Assembly (NCBI RefSeq): GCF_905475345.1
Contig: NC_066596.1
Span: 6,877,001-6,941,000, forward strand
Direction: 5' to 3'
Origin: Vespula vulgaris
Lineage: Eukaryota > Arthropoda > Insecta > Hymenoptera > Vespidae
Length of the DNA stretch: 64,000 nt
Part shown: positions 11,471 through 23,154 of the stretch, piece after piece
How positions within the stretch are numbered: position 1 is the stretch's first letter
Layout: the number at the start of each line of letters is the position of its first letter
Notes under the pieces: model-generated
Databases searched by the model: none
What the model was told of the DNA's origin: nothing
The model's input: the letters and a program-made list of their open reading frames with translations, nothing else
Made by a program: the position numbers and the translations under genes

Positions 11471-13889
11471 ACAGCTAGCCTCCCTCTAGTAAATGCACTC
11501 ACCCTCTCGCAACCATCCCCTACGAGCCATTCCGTATTCCCGTTGACGATAGTCAAAGGAGACCCGCGAGTAAACAGGCCACGCACCTAATTGTCTCTCT
11601 CTCTCTTTCTCTCTCTCTCTCCCTGTGTCTCTCTCTCTTTCTGTTTCGTACCGTATTACAAAACTCGTTTTTACACAGCGCGCCAATCTGTTTTTTTATT
11701 ACCGTTACTATTGTTTTAGAAAATAAACTCGTTTCGACGTTTGCCGTTTCGCATCCTCTTTTTCTCCCGCGTCATTTTTATTTCTACGTTTTCTCATTTC
11801 CCAGACATTCGCGCGTGTAAAAATCTTTCTTCTAAGTTTTTTTCTTTCTTTTTCTCGGTCTCTCTTTTTTTTTCTTCCTTTTACTTTCTTCTTTTCCATT
11901 TTTTTTTTTTTTTATTTTCATTTGAAGGACAACGTATGTTTTAGTACACACCATTCCAAAATAAATGGACAAGGACGCTAAATATTGACGCGAGGATAGC
12001 AACGTTGTTTCACTCGTCGAAAGCATTCCGTCCCGTTTGGATTTTTTAACGTAACGTCGTTGACCAAATTGCCGCATGTGTTTTCGAAATGAAATCAAAA
12101 GAAAATAAAAGCTAGAGCGTTTGGTATTTCGAGGGTCTTCGAGACTAGATCCAGTTTTATCAACTCGGACAAGTTAAACAAATTGATTACGCATCAAGTA
12201 TTAAACGCGTTATTTCAAAAAGTTTATCAAATAACGTTCGATTGTTATTCCTTATTCATCGAATAACTTTTTACGGAAAAAAGAAATCGGAACATCGTTA
12301 TTAGCTAAAATGTAAAATTATACAAAGGTCAAATACGATATATCAAGCTTGATGAAGAACTTAATCTTCGTACTTTGCTTTTATTCTTTATTACCTTTAT
12401 TACGACATTCTCTCTTATTCTCGCTTCCTTTCATTTCGTTGAAAGGGTCTTAAGGGAAAAATTTCCGAGTGGATTTCAAAACCTCACACGTTAACTTGTT
12501 TCTCTCTCTCTCTCTCTCTTTTTTGGAAAATCTCGTCTTACTTAAAAAGGCAAGAAGAGCCATACTGAAAAACACAGACAACGATCAAAGACCATTGATA
12601 TCGAGCATGCATCCTCTCGAATGTCTACAAGGTGTTCGGAAAAGGAATGCCTCGTTTAGTGTGCGTAAAGATGAAAACGAGAGGACGGCGATACCGGTGC
12701 TTAATTAAAATTCCCAGAGATGGCAAATCCAAAGGTGGAATTTATAAACTGAAGTCTTCTCGTACATGAAAATTTATTACGACACTGAGAGACCTAAAGA
12801 AGAGAAGGAAAGAGAAAGAAAAAGAGAAAGAGAGAGAGAAAGAGAGAGAAAGAGAGAGAAGAAGACTTCGTTCTCTTACCAGTTGAAGATTGAAAACTAC
12901 TACAAACGTTTCTCTGTTTCGCTCGTTGACGCGTTCTATTGCCATTAAAAGAGCAAGAGAGAGAGAGAGAGTATGATAAAGAAAAAGAGAGATAGTTTTC
13001 GCGTGCACACACGCATACAAACTTGCATCGACTTCAATGCACACGTTGAAAACAACATCGAAGTAAACTTGGCTGCATACACAACAGGATTTTCTGGCAA
13101 AGAGGTAGATAGGTAGCGTAGGTAGCTATTGCCGGGAGGATAACGCACGCAGGCCGACGCTACTCGAAACAGCAATTTCGTAGGTATATTCGTAATGAGG
13201 CTTCTCCCCTCTTGCCCTCCTTCTCAGGCCGTACGTTCTCGTTTTACATTTCTCTCTCCCTCTCTCCCCCTTTCTCTCTCTTTCTCTCTGAAAACCAACC
13301 TTTCGTCTTTCCTTCCTTTTTACACCAGTACTATCTACCTAGCTGCTACTACCAGACATGATTGCGGCCTGGAAAATATTTACTGTAAATACTACGAATA
13401 GAGCGCTACAGTCGATTTAAGTTTCAGCTAAATTATTGCGTAGGAACATTGCTATATAGATATTATAGCTATCTACAAAGTATGTATAAATAGATATATG
13501 TATATCTATACATATGTATACATACATATGTACGAAAGGAGAAAATTTTATTTCTTGTCTCGAATATTTTTCTTGTATATTTTTATTCGCAAAAAATAAT
13601 TCATACGATCCGTTTTCTATATGTATATAATCTTTTTTATTAAACTTCATTTACTCAATTGGTACTGATTACTACTCTGTCCTGATTAATCCTCCTTCTC
13701 CTCCTCCTTCTCTTTCTTCTTTTCTTTCTTTCTTTCTTTCCTGCTTTCTTTCTTCCTTTCTAAGTTTCTTTATATTTTCTCTTTATAGAAAGAAAGATTT
13801 TTATGGAGATAGTGTCACTTTCTCGATGCACAAAGGAAAAAGAAGAAACTTCTTACGAGACAAGATGAAATGGCGAAGAAGAGAGAAAG

Positions 13890-13900
<11 letters not shown>
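11471..13900. other. Non-coding stretch, pyrimidine- and purine-rich
   Basis: Holds broken CT tracts at 11592-11642, T-rich DNA at 11825-11920, unique AT-rich DNA at 11940-12470, an interrupted GA/A tract at 12800-12862, a short (AG)n at 12955-12971 and CT-rich DNA near 13250-13290 and 13690-13775. No gene is supported. Confidence 0.6.
12800..12862. repeat. Interrupted GA/GAAA purine tract
   Basis: Purine-only DNA built from GA, GAAA and GGAAA units. It gives Arg/Glu/Lys-rich frames on one strand and Ser/Leu/Phe frames on the other. Confidence 0.85.

Positions 13901-13925
<25 letters not shown>
13892..13925. repeat. (AT)n microsatellite, 34 bp
   Basis: Perfect AT alternation following a GA/A purine run and followed by TGTATAG. 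Confidence 0.94.
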
Positions 13926-13929
<4 letters not shown>

Positions 13930-16428
13930 AGAAATGGTATAGTTTCTAAAGATTTTTCCTGACGATTTCCCTGAAAGCACCAGTCCTTTGACGAACTTCC
14001 GGAATATTTCTTAGTACGAAAAAAAAAAGAAAATTATAAAAAGAGGGAAAAAAAGGGAAGCATTTCTTCTTTCTCGCGAAGAAAAACGTAAAGAAAATTG
14101 CGATGGGACAAGTTTCGCGGACGAGTGATTTTTCGTAAAAGACGAAATCAATAGTTTTCACTTGGTTTCAAAGCTCTCTAATCGTTTTCTTTATATAATA
14201 CTTTCTTAAGATAGCTGGTGCTTTTCTAGCATCCTCGAAGATTTGTCGATCGAAAAAGTACTCGGTCCGTCTTAATAAGGCAATTACGTTAATAAGACTA
14301 ATAATCAACGTCTTAATTAATTAAAGGAAACATTCCAAGAATAATTTTTCAAGGTAGCTAGAGGAGGACGGAGGATGCTAACGAAGGGCGAACGAAAATG
14401 AATCAACGAAGATTATGGGAAAAATTAATCTCCGTTCTCGAAAAATTTTCAAAAGAAACGATCGGAATAATAAAGGAACGAAAGAAAAGTAAAAATTTCT
14501 CAATGTCCATCTAGTATCTATCTATTACAAATAAAAATATTTCGAAACTTCGTGCGATCGTGAAGATTCTTGAAATTTTATTAAAACATGAATGCGTCTC
14601 GCGATTTGAGACTTTCGCGTTCGGGCGAAACCACAAAAACGAAGAAGAATCTCGAGAATTAACAGCGTCGGTGTTACCTCCTTCTCTATTTTCTCGGTAT
14701 GACCGAATTTTCTACAGGTTGGCGTTATCGGAAAATTTGAACAATTTCAATGAATAAGCGGAAGAAGTTCGGAGGAATGTTCCTGCGAACGTTTCAGTCT
14801 CACGAAATGCGAAATTTCCACGTGCACGTGTACGTACGAACATACAAATACGAGCACAAGCAGGCGCACACGCGCACAGAAATAAATAGATTCGTAAATG
14901 GAAAGGTTCGACCCTCTCGTTGCTCGTTTCCAAGGTGGCCAGTCGAATCGGTGGCCGGTCGGTGGAAAGAGGAAGAAGAGTGAAAATCAAGCGCAAATAT
15001 TGATTTTCAATTACGCCATTCGTGACTTCGCGCAATGTCCCTGCAGAAGCGTGCACGGTAGCCTTGGCATAAAATAAAGCGCAATCTCAAGGTCCATCTC
15101 GGTGCAGTACCGTCGTATTATCGATTTGTCGCGAGTCACGTCTTACCTTACGTCGTGCAAATCTACTATTTCGCATCCTTGAACGTTTCTACATTGTTAT
15201 TTCCTAGAAAGAAACTATCCAATTTCGTAACGAAAAAAAAACATAAATGAAAATCGAAATGATTTCCAATTAAAATCGGAATATTTTACTGTATCGAAAT
15301 ATCAAAAACAATGACTCACTTTTATTAATTATACGATTTTATATAATAGTATCCACTCGTTACCTTCCATCGTGTATAATCGATGTAATTTAAATGCTGA
15401 ATTTATTATCGAGAGTAAACGATAAATGAATTAGTAGAGAAGTCGTTAATAACGAAATGGCTAACGTTGAGAGTCACAAAAATCGATAAAATATACGGTC
15501 ATCGGAGATCGCACGTACGCGATCTTTTTCATTCGTTTTAATCACATTTTCTCGTATATCTCGATGTCAACGTTAAAAAGATAGCACGAAAATGTTATTA
15601 ATAAATATCGTACATGTATATGTTTAACAACTCTCCCCAAAACGAATGACCGATGCAAGAGTAGGACCGAAAGAAAATAAAACATTGACTAAGAGAACGA
15701 ACGGTCTGGTCGAATAATATACGATGAGGAAAAGAAAAAAAGAAAAAAGAGAGAAAGAAAAGGAAAAAAAACAGTTTCTTCTCGTGGTATCACCTGTCCG
15801 CATTGCTCGTTCTCGATATTTATCGATTCGTCCAATTTACCGCTTGAAATTCCATCGGAATCGATTTCGTCGTACTGCGAAACGACTGCGAATGACATTT
15901 CGAGTACTCCGAGATAACGTAATAAACGACATTGGCGAGAGTAGTATCGTTTACGAAGAGAGTATTGCGAGAGGACTGGTACGGACGATTTCTTTTTTTT
16001 TCTTTTTCTTCTTCTTTTTGTTATTTTCTGTTTCGTCGAAGATGAGAAAAGGAGAATGAGATGAAAGGTGAGAGACGAAACGACTGTGTGGAGCGGAATA
16101 ACACGAAACGTAGTCGAAACTAAATAGTTCGAGAAATATTCTCCATGAAATAGCGACACGCAACGTACGTAGGTATGAAAACGTATAAAAAAAGAAAAAA
16201 CAAAACAAAATGTACGAACGGAGTCAGTCGATCGTAGGACACGTTATCGTCGAAGAGACCAATGCCATTCGATGTTGCACCACGTTCGAACCAATTGCAT
16301 TAAATTCCAAAACTTTTTGCGGCAGTAGTACGAACGTGGCCGAAATATGTTAGTCCGGCTAAGAATCTTTCGAAAAGAAAAAAGAATTTATACAAACTGC
16401 GTCGTATGCTCCTTGATCTCTCAATAAC
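13926..16428. other. Non-coding stretch, mostly unique sequence
   Basis: Largely unique AT-rich DNA with A-rich runs at 14018-14060, a complex island at 14980-15160 and an A/G tract at 15725-15770. The 114-codon minus-strand frame at 14712-15056 and the 156-codon frame at 15689-16159 have no recognisable domain, and the latter includes low-complexity Lys/Arg and Ser/Phe parts. Confidence 0.58.
14980..15160. promoter_or_regulatory. Candidate regulatory island
   Basis: Repeat-free block with GCGCAAATATTGATT starting at 14991 (resembling half of an octamer/POU site), TTTTCAATTACGCC at 15004-15017 (homeodomain-type core), ATAAAATAAAGCG near 15069 and TCAAGGTCC at 15087-15095 (one base from an extended AGGTCA half-site). 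These are visible motif matches; clustering of such cores is typical of insect enhancers but also occurs by chance in AT-rich DNA. Confidence 0.22.
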
Positions 16429-16440
16429 ATATACATATAC

Positions 16441-16482
<42 letters not shown>
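16429..16482. repeat. Compound (ATATAC)n(AT)n(GT)n microsatellite
   Basis: ATATAC hexamers lead into a 28-bp AT array at 16447-16474 and then a short GT array. The AT-to-GT order recurs at 32903 and 48323. Confidence 0.94.
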
Positions 16483-16723
16483 ATATATCGAAGAAAGAAG
16501 GACGTCGAAGAATACTAAGGCAGAGATGGCCACCATGTTTCCAGTCTTCGACAATGCAAACCTCTTTTTGATTCCCCATTCCGAATAACAATCTATGGTC
16601 ACGTTCGTCGAATACTTCTGGAAAAAGGTTCGCTTGCATCACTATTATATATGGCACACCAGTCTATCACTAAACGACGAACGTTAGACTTCTGTTTCTT
16701 TCTCTTTCTTTCTCTATCCCTCC

Positions 16724-16746
16724 CACACACACACACACACACACAC
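16724..16746. repeat. (CA)n microsatellite
   Basis: A 23-bp AC/CA array between a CT-rich tract and GTGTGG. Confidence 0.93.
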
Positions 16747-16854
16747 GTGTGGAGAAAGAAAGAGAGGGAGAGACGTTTCTTTCACTTTTTATTGCTTTCC
16801 TCCTCTTTCTTTCTACTCTTCTATTTCTCATAAATTCTCCGCGATCCACGAAAA

Positions 16855-16888
16855 GGTTCGTAGGTTCGTAGGTTCGTGGGTTCGTCGG
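16855..16888. repeat. Tandem octamer GGTTCGTA/GGTTCGTG
   Basis: About four units of an 8-bp repeat, GGTTCGTA, GGTTCGTA, GGTTCGTG and GGTTCGTCG, the last one decayed. It is a CpG-containing octamer, unlike the dinucleotide arrays around it. Confidence 0.88.
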
Positions 16889-16947
16889 TCCATGGCAAAA
16901 AGAATGGTTCGTACGAGAGTAAGCAGCGAGAAAGAGAGAGAAAATAG

Positions 16948-16952
<5 letters not shown>

Positions 16953-16993
<41 letters not shown>
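16953..16993. repeat. (GA)n microsatellite, 41 bp
   Basis: Perfect GA array within a purine-rich strand segment that continues to about 17200. Confidence 0.95.
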
Positions 16994-16994
<1 letters not shown>

Positions 16995-17483
16995 GGTGGA
17001 AGGACGGAAGAAGCACTTGCGAAAGAGAAGTAAGCAAGTCGGTGGATATCGGAGAATAACGATGAACGCGAAGGTAGAAATAAAATGAGATAGAAAGAGA
17101 GAGAGAGAGGGGGGAGATAAAGATAGAAAATAAGTTGAAGGGGAAATGGGAGAGGAGGTGAAGGAGAAATGCTTACGGAGGACGAGAAAGAAGGTAAAAA
17201 CTGCTTTCAACGAGGTAGGAGAAAAGCATTAATTAATTCGTAGCCCTTCCTCCCTTTGTAATTGCTGCCGGGCGGCTCTAAAACGAGCTGCAATTAACGC
17301 TCGATTCCATTAGAATTTCTCGAACGTGAAGCTTTTACCTGGCGGCGTCGGCAACGCCACTACCAACTCTCCGTTTCTGTTTTACTACTATTCTGACTGA
17401 CCAAGATTCGAGAAACGACCAAATAGCATTCGAGTTTTCTGTATATGCGTCTGTGTTTGTATCTGTGCAAACGTATTGGTGCA
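16994..17483. other. Purine-rich DNA then unique island, no gene
   Basis: 16994-17200 is G/A-rich with scattered GA and GGGGGGAGA runs. 17220-17350 is a complex island described separately. 17350-17483 is unremarkable unique sequence. Confidence 0.6.
17222..17350. promoter_or_regulatory. Candidate homeodomain-type regulatory island
   Basis: The block contains a TTAATTAATT run near 17229-17238 and an exact inverted pair, TAATTGC at 17259-17265 and GCAATTA at 17290-17296, separated by 24 bp of GC-rich sequence. CAATTA/TAATTG cores are bound by many homeodomain proteins. The neighbouring GGCGGCGTCGGCAACGCC near 17341 is CpG-rich. The arrangement is visible; binding and function are inferred. 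Confidence 0.28.
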
Positions 17484-17502
17484 TCTCTCTCTCTCTCTCT
17501 CT
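17484..17502. repeat. (TC)n microsatellite
   Basis: 19-bp CT array continuing as CTTT-interrupted pyrimidine DNA to 17522. Confidence 0.88.
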
Positions 17503-17523
17503 TTCTCTCTTTCTCTTTCTCTT

Positions 17524-17552
17524 CTATCTATCTACCTATCTATCTATGTATG

Positions 17553-17589
<37 letters not shown>

Positions 17590-17590
17590 C
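17524..17590. repeat. (CTAT)n tetranucleotide array
   Basis: TCTA units with CTAC and TGTA variants in the first half and about nine perfect units in the second. The frames across it give Ile-Tyr-Leu-Ser repeats. Confidence 0.94.
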
Positions 17591-17988
17591 GGTCGCATGT
17601 TTCGTACGATTATAAAGCAGCTCGCTCGGTTACTCGAAACGACACTTGCGAGTTCCTAGTCTGTCCTCGCAGTCAAACGAATTCTCGAGATTCCTCGACC
17701 TCTCGTCATTATATTCGTCCTTCTCTTCAACGAATTCTAATACCTCCAACGCGAGTGGAGAATTTCCATACTAGAAATAAATGATTCCAATTTTACTCCA
17801 GAGAAATAAATTCATTCGGAATAGATTAGATTATTTTAATTGCTTAGGACTGTCGAATTTTTCTTAATTATAATAACAAATATTTCCTATGCGTTTTAAT
17901 GACGATCCGTGATTTAAAAAAAAAAAGGGAAGTAAAAAAGAGAAGAGCAAAAAGTAGAAGAAATAATACATATCAAAGAAAAGAGAAA

Positions 17989-17989
17989 T

Positions 17990-18021
<32 letters not shown>
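17989..18021. repeat. (ACA)n trinucleotide array
   Basis: About eleven ACA/CAA units between two A-rich segments. It gives poly-Val, poly-Leu or poly-Cys in minus-strand frames, which I do not take as coding. Confidence 0.93.
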
Positions 18022-18227
18022 GGAAAAAAATACTTGAAATCGAATAGGAAAAGCGTGTTGCGAGATTTGGTGTCCATCGAGAGTGGCGTGACCGCACATA
18101 CTTTATTTCCCCAGAAGCATATCTTTTTTTTATGATGCTCCAACCATATTTCTTCGGAACGGACAGCATCTGATTTCCTCACACTCCTTTTTCTCTTTCT
18201 CTTTCTCTTTCATTTTTCTTATTCCTT

Positions 18228-18250
18228 TCTCTCTCTCTCTCTCTCTCTCT
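18228..18250. repeat. (TC)n microsatellite
   Basis: CT array inside a 100-bp C/T-rich tract that begins near 18186. Confidence 0.9.
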
Positions 18251-18365
18251 TTTTCTCTCTCACACATATCCATACACATACTATTTCTCTTTTGTTATAT
18301 CTTTTTCTGGTAGTCTCTTATCGGGGTTCTTCTTCTATAGGCTCGGATAGCAAGATGGTAGAGCA

Positions 18366-18407
18366 GAGGAGGAAGAAGAAGAAGAAGAAGAAAAAGAAGA
18401 AAAAAGT
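18366..18407. repeat. (AAG)n-type homopurine tract
   Basis: Purine-only run of GAG, GAA and AAG triplets followed by AAAAAG. It gives a Lys-rich frame on the plus strand. Confidence 0.88.
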
Positions 18408-18653
18408 TTCGCTTAAGGTGTTTCCTCGAAGATGGAGGAGGAGGAGAAAGAGAAGGAGGAGGATCGTAACGCGAGAACGAGATGGACCTTATGACGAAAT
18501 CGAGTAGCAATAGCGTGAGAAAACGAGATAGCGATGCTATATGGCCCATGTAAACTTCTGATTGAGAAAAGGTAGAAATAGCATCGACAACAGATTGGAG
18601 CTTTCGATGAAAGACGGTCGAACGTCAACCTATTCCTTTTCTTTTTACTCTCT

Positions 18654-18676
18654 TCTCTCTCTCTCTCTCTCTCTCT
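18654..18676. repeat. (TC)n microsatellite
   Basis: 23-bp pyrimidine dinucleotide array. Confidence 0.9.
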
Positions 18677-19289
18677 ATCACCCTACCCTTCTTTTTCTCG
18701 TTACCATCCTCTTTTATTTTTTATCAGTTTCACTCTTCAGCGAACTTTGTTAATCCGCTTTTGCGCGTAAGTATTAAAATGTGTAGGTGTGTGTGTGTGT
18801 GTATGGATGTACATGTAAACATGTAAGCGTATGCATGTTGCAGAATGGGTACAATTTACGACATTCGTGTCGCACGAAAAACGATGTCAACCGGGAAAAC
18901 GAATGTCTTAATCCGAGGGAATATTGTTTATACTTTGTACATACATACATATGTATGTACATGTACGTATGTATACAGATCTATACATAGATCGTGTAAC
19001 ATTGGAGTTCGATGTTCAACTTCCATGTGACTAATTGATTCCAACGAATGGCTGTCTTTTTTTTCGGTTTTTTGTATTGCGCATACTTTTTTTTTCTTTT
19101 TTTTTAATATCGACGCTTTTACAAGTCGCGTCACGACGATAGTTATTTTCTCTCGCCCTTATTTCATTCAACCGACAAATTAAATAAATTGATGAAATAA
19201 TCGTAGCTATGATAATTTTGCAATTTTCTTCGTTCTTTTTCTTTTTTTTTAGACGCGAGAAACAGCGACAATTCAATTAGGGCAATGTA

Positions 19290-19470
19290 GTATATCAGTT
19301 AACAGAGCTCCTTGATTAATAAGTCTGATTACCTTGTGGAAAGTAGATAAACCTTTGCGAAAGAGGGCACGAGAAACCGTACCTCCCGTGATTTCCGGCT
19401 GAACTCAGAAAGACAAACATTTGCACGAACTCGAAACTAGCAGAGGAGTCGAGAAAGAGGGCAGGTGGCT
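19290..19470. other. Complex island, possible regulatory element
   Basis: Repeat-free sequence with a GTTAAC palindrome at 19299-19304, TTGATTAATAAGTCTGATTACC at about 19312-19333 and GATAAACCTTTGCG at 19347-19360, the last resembling an HMG/TCF-type CTTTG core. Motif matches only; no conservation data. Confidence 0.18.
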
Positions 19471-20739
19471 CGTGAAATGATGCAAAAAGCGGACGCCACT
19501 GAACGACGCTGCGGTAGCCACGTACCATCGAAATCGCGGCATGGGAAGGGGTTAGAGAAGCGCATCGAATTATAACTTTCGACCAACGAGGAAAGTGGTT
19601 GGAAACGATGAGAACTAGGAGTACACGACGTCGTTATAATACCTTCGAAGATTAACTTAAACGAATCTTGAGAATAAATTTCAATTCTAAAATAGATCTC
19701 CGTTACGTAGCTGCTACGTACTCGAAATAAAACGTTTTCGTTAGCAAAATTTTACTTTATTCGCGTCTCGGATTCGCGAACAAAACGTAGATGGCAGTCA
19801 TTTAGGAGGGTAACTTTAACGACCATAGTACCGTTGGAAGTGATCTAACGACGCGTGACTGTGCTCGAGAAAGAGAAAGATAGAGAAGGAGTGAAGAAGG
19901 GGTGGGTGAGGAGAAGGGCTCGGGCAAAGGGTGTCGGGAGACTCTCGAGCGACGGTGACAACCGCGCGTTAGCATATCACGGTAAAGGTAATCGCGCTCG
20001 TTGAATCCAATTGTCTGCATCTAGGTAGTAAAGGAGAGAGAAGAGCAAAGTGGGTGGCGGATGAAAACTTTTAATTAAATCGAAACGAACGTCGTGCCGT
20101 TCCTCCGAATTTTACGTCGAAAGCTCCCCCGTGAAATCAAGAGAGCAATTAGCGTGCTAATGAGCGTTCGGTTTGAATACATTCCAGTCGGTTCCTTACC
20201 CTTCTCTGTGTATCGACTCCTAGCCGACGTTTATAAACGTGGTCGCACCCCTTCTCGTTCTCTTTCGGCCTTTGGCTATTGTATTTGACGTTTCGAGGTA
20301 TCCCTCGAACATGAACTTCACCTTCGGATTATTTCTTTCTCCTTTTTCTTTTTTCTTAACATTTGAAAAATGCTAAGACAAGGACGCGACGATGGAACAG
20401 TAGATAAAATGGGGAGAAAGAGAGAGAGAGAGATTTTCGGATTAGAAAAGTAGAGTCGGTAGTGCGTTAGTTATCGGCTACAGGTCTCATTCTCTACGTT
20501 TAAAGGGAAATGGTGGGCGCTCGCACGCTTTCGTTCGAAAAGGGGTAGCCGAGCTTGATGGCAGACGAGATAAGTTGTTGGCGTTATGTTCGAGAAAATA
20601 GTACGGTGGTGGTCGTACGTACGTAAGAACGTAAGTGTGCGTTCGTTGCCACTAACGCCCTCGGTGCACGTCGCACTAAACAACCCCTTTTCAAACTCGT
20701 CTCCTCCCCTTCTTTCTTCTTCTTCTCTTCTTCTTCTTC

Positions 20740-20742
<3 letters not shown>
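19471..20742. other. Non-coding stretch, mostly unique sequence
   Basis: Unique DNA with a homeodomain-type palindrome at 20148 and a CT-rich run leading into the array at 20743. Frames at 19802-20020, 20094-20288 and 20471-20791 are short, unrecognised or repeat-derived. Confidence 0.58.
20065..20200. promoter_or_regulatory. Candidate homeodomain-type regulatory island
   Basis: Contains TTTTAATTAAAT near 20069 and the perfect inverted repeat ATTAGC-GT-GCTAAT at 20148-20161. Divergent ATTA/TAAT cores at fixed spacing are a known target type for homeodomain dimers. Occupancy is inference. Confidence 0.25.

Positions 20743-20782
<40 letters not shown>
20743..20782. repeat. (CT)n microsatellite, 40 bp
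   Basis: Perfect CT array preceded by TTC-rich pyrimidine DNA from 20707. Confidence 0.95.
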
Positions 20783-20785
<3 letters not shown>

Positions 20786-23150
20786 TCGCACGACCGATCG
20801 CTTCTCCCCACGTCATGTGCAATCATTAACGCGAGGATACGTACGCTTTATGCGCACCTAACTCCTGAATATTTACGGCCCCTTCCAAGAAGCTAGCCCG
20901 GAAGTTCCAAGTGCCAAGACCTTATCTGATTCCTAACTAATAGAGAGGGAAAGAGAGGGAGAGAGAGAGAGAGAGGAAATCCAAATAGCTCGAGCCACGT
21001 AAGCGTGATATTTTTCTTGGCCAATTAGCTTTTTTATGGATTCGGTGAGATCCACTTTACGCATACTTTATTAAGAACGAAAATTTTCTTAAAGACGACA
21101 GAGTAGAATTATTAATTACGGACCGATATTGACCATTATTTTTTCTATCGTCACACCGATTACCATCTACTCTTATCTTTTCATCATCGCTTATATCCAC
21201 GCTCTTCAACGAAACCTATGCTTGGAAAAGATTAAGAAGAAGATAACGAGACGAGGGTCGTGAAGTAAAACGTTATTCCAGAGGTGGCACACTCTTTTCT
21301 TACACTTTTTCTCGCGCGTTGAAAAAGTCCAATTGAGATGTCCGGTCTCTCATATTTTCAAAGACCTGGAACGCCTAAGCGTGGAAACGAGTGCCTCGGA
21401 AAGTGTTTTTCGTTGCATTGACGGTGTCCTAATTAACGATGTGCTTACCTCTTTTATACGTCGACGTGCCATCAGAAAATCTATTGTTTTCGAATAACTC
21501 ACAGCGTTTTTTATTTGCCGAGTACGATAGAACCAATTTCAGTGTAAACTTCTAAAAGAGAAATCTGCAAAGGAATACGCCAGGTGAATTTACTAACGAG
21601 TCTAACAAAAAGTTTTAAGATTCTTCGGAGCTGGCTTTTATCAAGTTTGAATAAAAATGAACCCTTCCGTTATCGATGTATCACTCGTAGAATCGAATTT
21701 CGAACGTCTCCATTGGAATCTCCATTGATATCATTGTCCGATAGAAATTACATCCCATTCGCAAACATAGGACGAACATAATTCTTCCGAAAGGGCAATT
21801 TATTCTCGTCCCTTCCACGAATTTCTAAGTAGAGTATGGGCGTTCGATAACAATCGGAAAATTTGTTACGGACGAATATTCGCGCACGGCCGCTGGGACG
21901 TGTTTCATTGGTGCGATAAAAGAGAAAAGAATATCGAGCTAACTTTCTGAATCTATCGAACGATATCTTTGTCCGAACGATTTCTAACTATACGCTCGAA
22001 AGAATTATGTTTTTACGATTCGAAGGGACATTTGGATTTTGATTGCGACCGTTCTTACCTGCAGCCAGTAAGTAGAACATTCCCAACATTTATGGTCTCC
22101 GTTTCTACGCGAATGACACGTCGATGGGAGATCGATCGTATCGTAATCATAATTTCAATAAAGATGGAGAACTGTTTCGTACTCCATTGTGGATATTTAT
22201 AACTACGAGAGTACCAAGAAATCTAATTAATTTCGTTTCGCACCGAGTCGAATTAAGAATGAATGAAACGAAACGTCAATTTGTAAAACAGTAAAACGTC
22301 TGACGATGTTTAAAGAAAGTACGATATTTAAAAAAGTATTTATAATTTCTTACCGTCAATTATAATAAATGACACGACTTTGGATGCTTTAAATAAGAGA
22401 ACTTTTTCAATTAAAAAAAAAGCGAGAACTATCCGTTAGACGGATTTCGTAGTGATCTGAACAGGAAAGGCGGCTGAACACATCGGAGTAATTCATTCGA
22501 ATGCGTTTCAAGCCGTTGCGCGACGGACGGACGGACGAGCCAGATGAAATTTCGTTAATGAAATTACCGAAAGACTGGGACGAAAAAGACGATACCAACG
22601 TCGAGTACGACCGAGATGGAAAATACCGAAACGAATGGAAAGAGTAAGATAGAAACTTTCAAGACGGATGGACGAAGCAGATCCCGAAGTAGATAGATAA
22701 AGAGCGAAACAGAGACACGGACAGAGAGAGAGAGACAGAGTGAAAGAGAGCGAGAAGCCTCTGTGGAGCAGGGATGCTGTATCGTGAACGGACCTTGAGA
22801 ATTCGCAGCACGTTTTACGCGGTCCACAGTCACAAACCTGGATCCTCGAACGAGTGTTCAAACTCCTCGAGCTACATTTTCTTTCTTTCTTCCTTCCTTT
22901 CCTTTTTTCTCTTCTCGTCTCTTCTCTTCTTTTCTTCTCTTTACTTTACTTTTTCTTTCCAGTCTTCTTCCCTTTCCCCGGGCCGGTCCTTCTATTTCTT
23001 CGTGCCAGCCTGCCTCGTTCTCTATTTATCCGTCATCCTCTAATATCGTCTACCTTTTCAAAATTTTCCGCTTCCGTATTTCCAACGATCTCCTGATTCG
23101 ATTCCCTTGCCAAGACGAAATAATTTCTCTCGACGAAAGCGAACGAACCG
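20783..23150. other. Non-coding stretch, mostly unique sequence
   Basis: Contains the island at 20860-21060, unique AT-rich DNA at 21060-22650, a GA-rich run at 22720-22755 and C/T-rich DNA at 22879-22990. Minus-strand CAGGTAAGA at 22053-22061 resembles a splice donor but no open frame or acceptor accompanies it. Confidence 0.58.
20860..21060. promoter_or_regulatory. Candidate regulatory island
   Basis: 20870-20935 is a complex, GC-richer block ending in CCTTATCTGATTCC (an AGATAA GATA-type core on the minus strand). After a short GA tract, 21019-21040 reads GGCCAATTAGCTTTTTTATGG, with a homeodomain core and a posterior-Hox/Caudal-like TTTATGG. The short frame NIYGPFQEASPEVPSAK across 20869-20940 looks protein-like but is bounded by stops only about 24 codons apart. 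Confidence 0.22.
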
Positions 23151-23154
23151 ACCG

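Larger units (their letters stand above)
17591..19300. other. Non-coding stretch with several short repeats
   Basis: Holds (AAC)n at 17989, (CT)n at 18228 and 18654, an AAG-rich purine run at 18366-18407, a GT tract at 18788-18802, a perfect TA-rich palindrome at 18942-18959 and T-rich DNA at 19057-19106 and 19230-19250. No gene is supported. Confidence 0.6.

Noticed and set aside
11491..11501. TAAATGCACT matching the start of the miR-277 family
   Set aside because: The match stops at ten bases and there is no star arm in the neighbourhood.
16855..16888. GGTTCG repeats resembling tRNA T-loops
   Set aside because: They form a tandem octamer with no cloverleaf context.
22053..22061. Minus-strand CAG|GTAAGA donor-like sequence
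   Set aside because: No open frame, acceptor or exon-like composition accompanies it.
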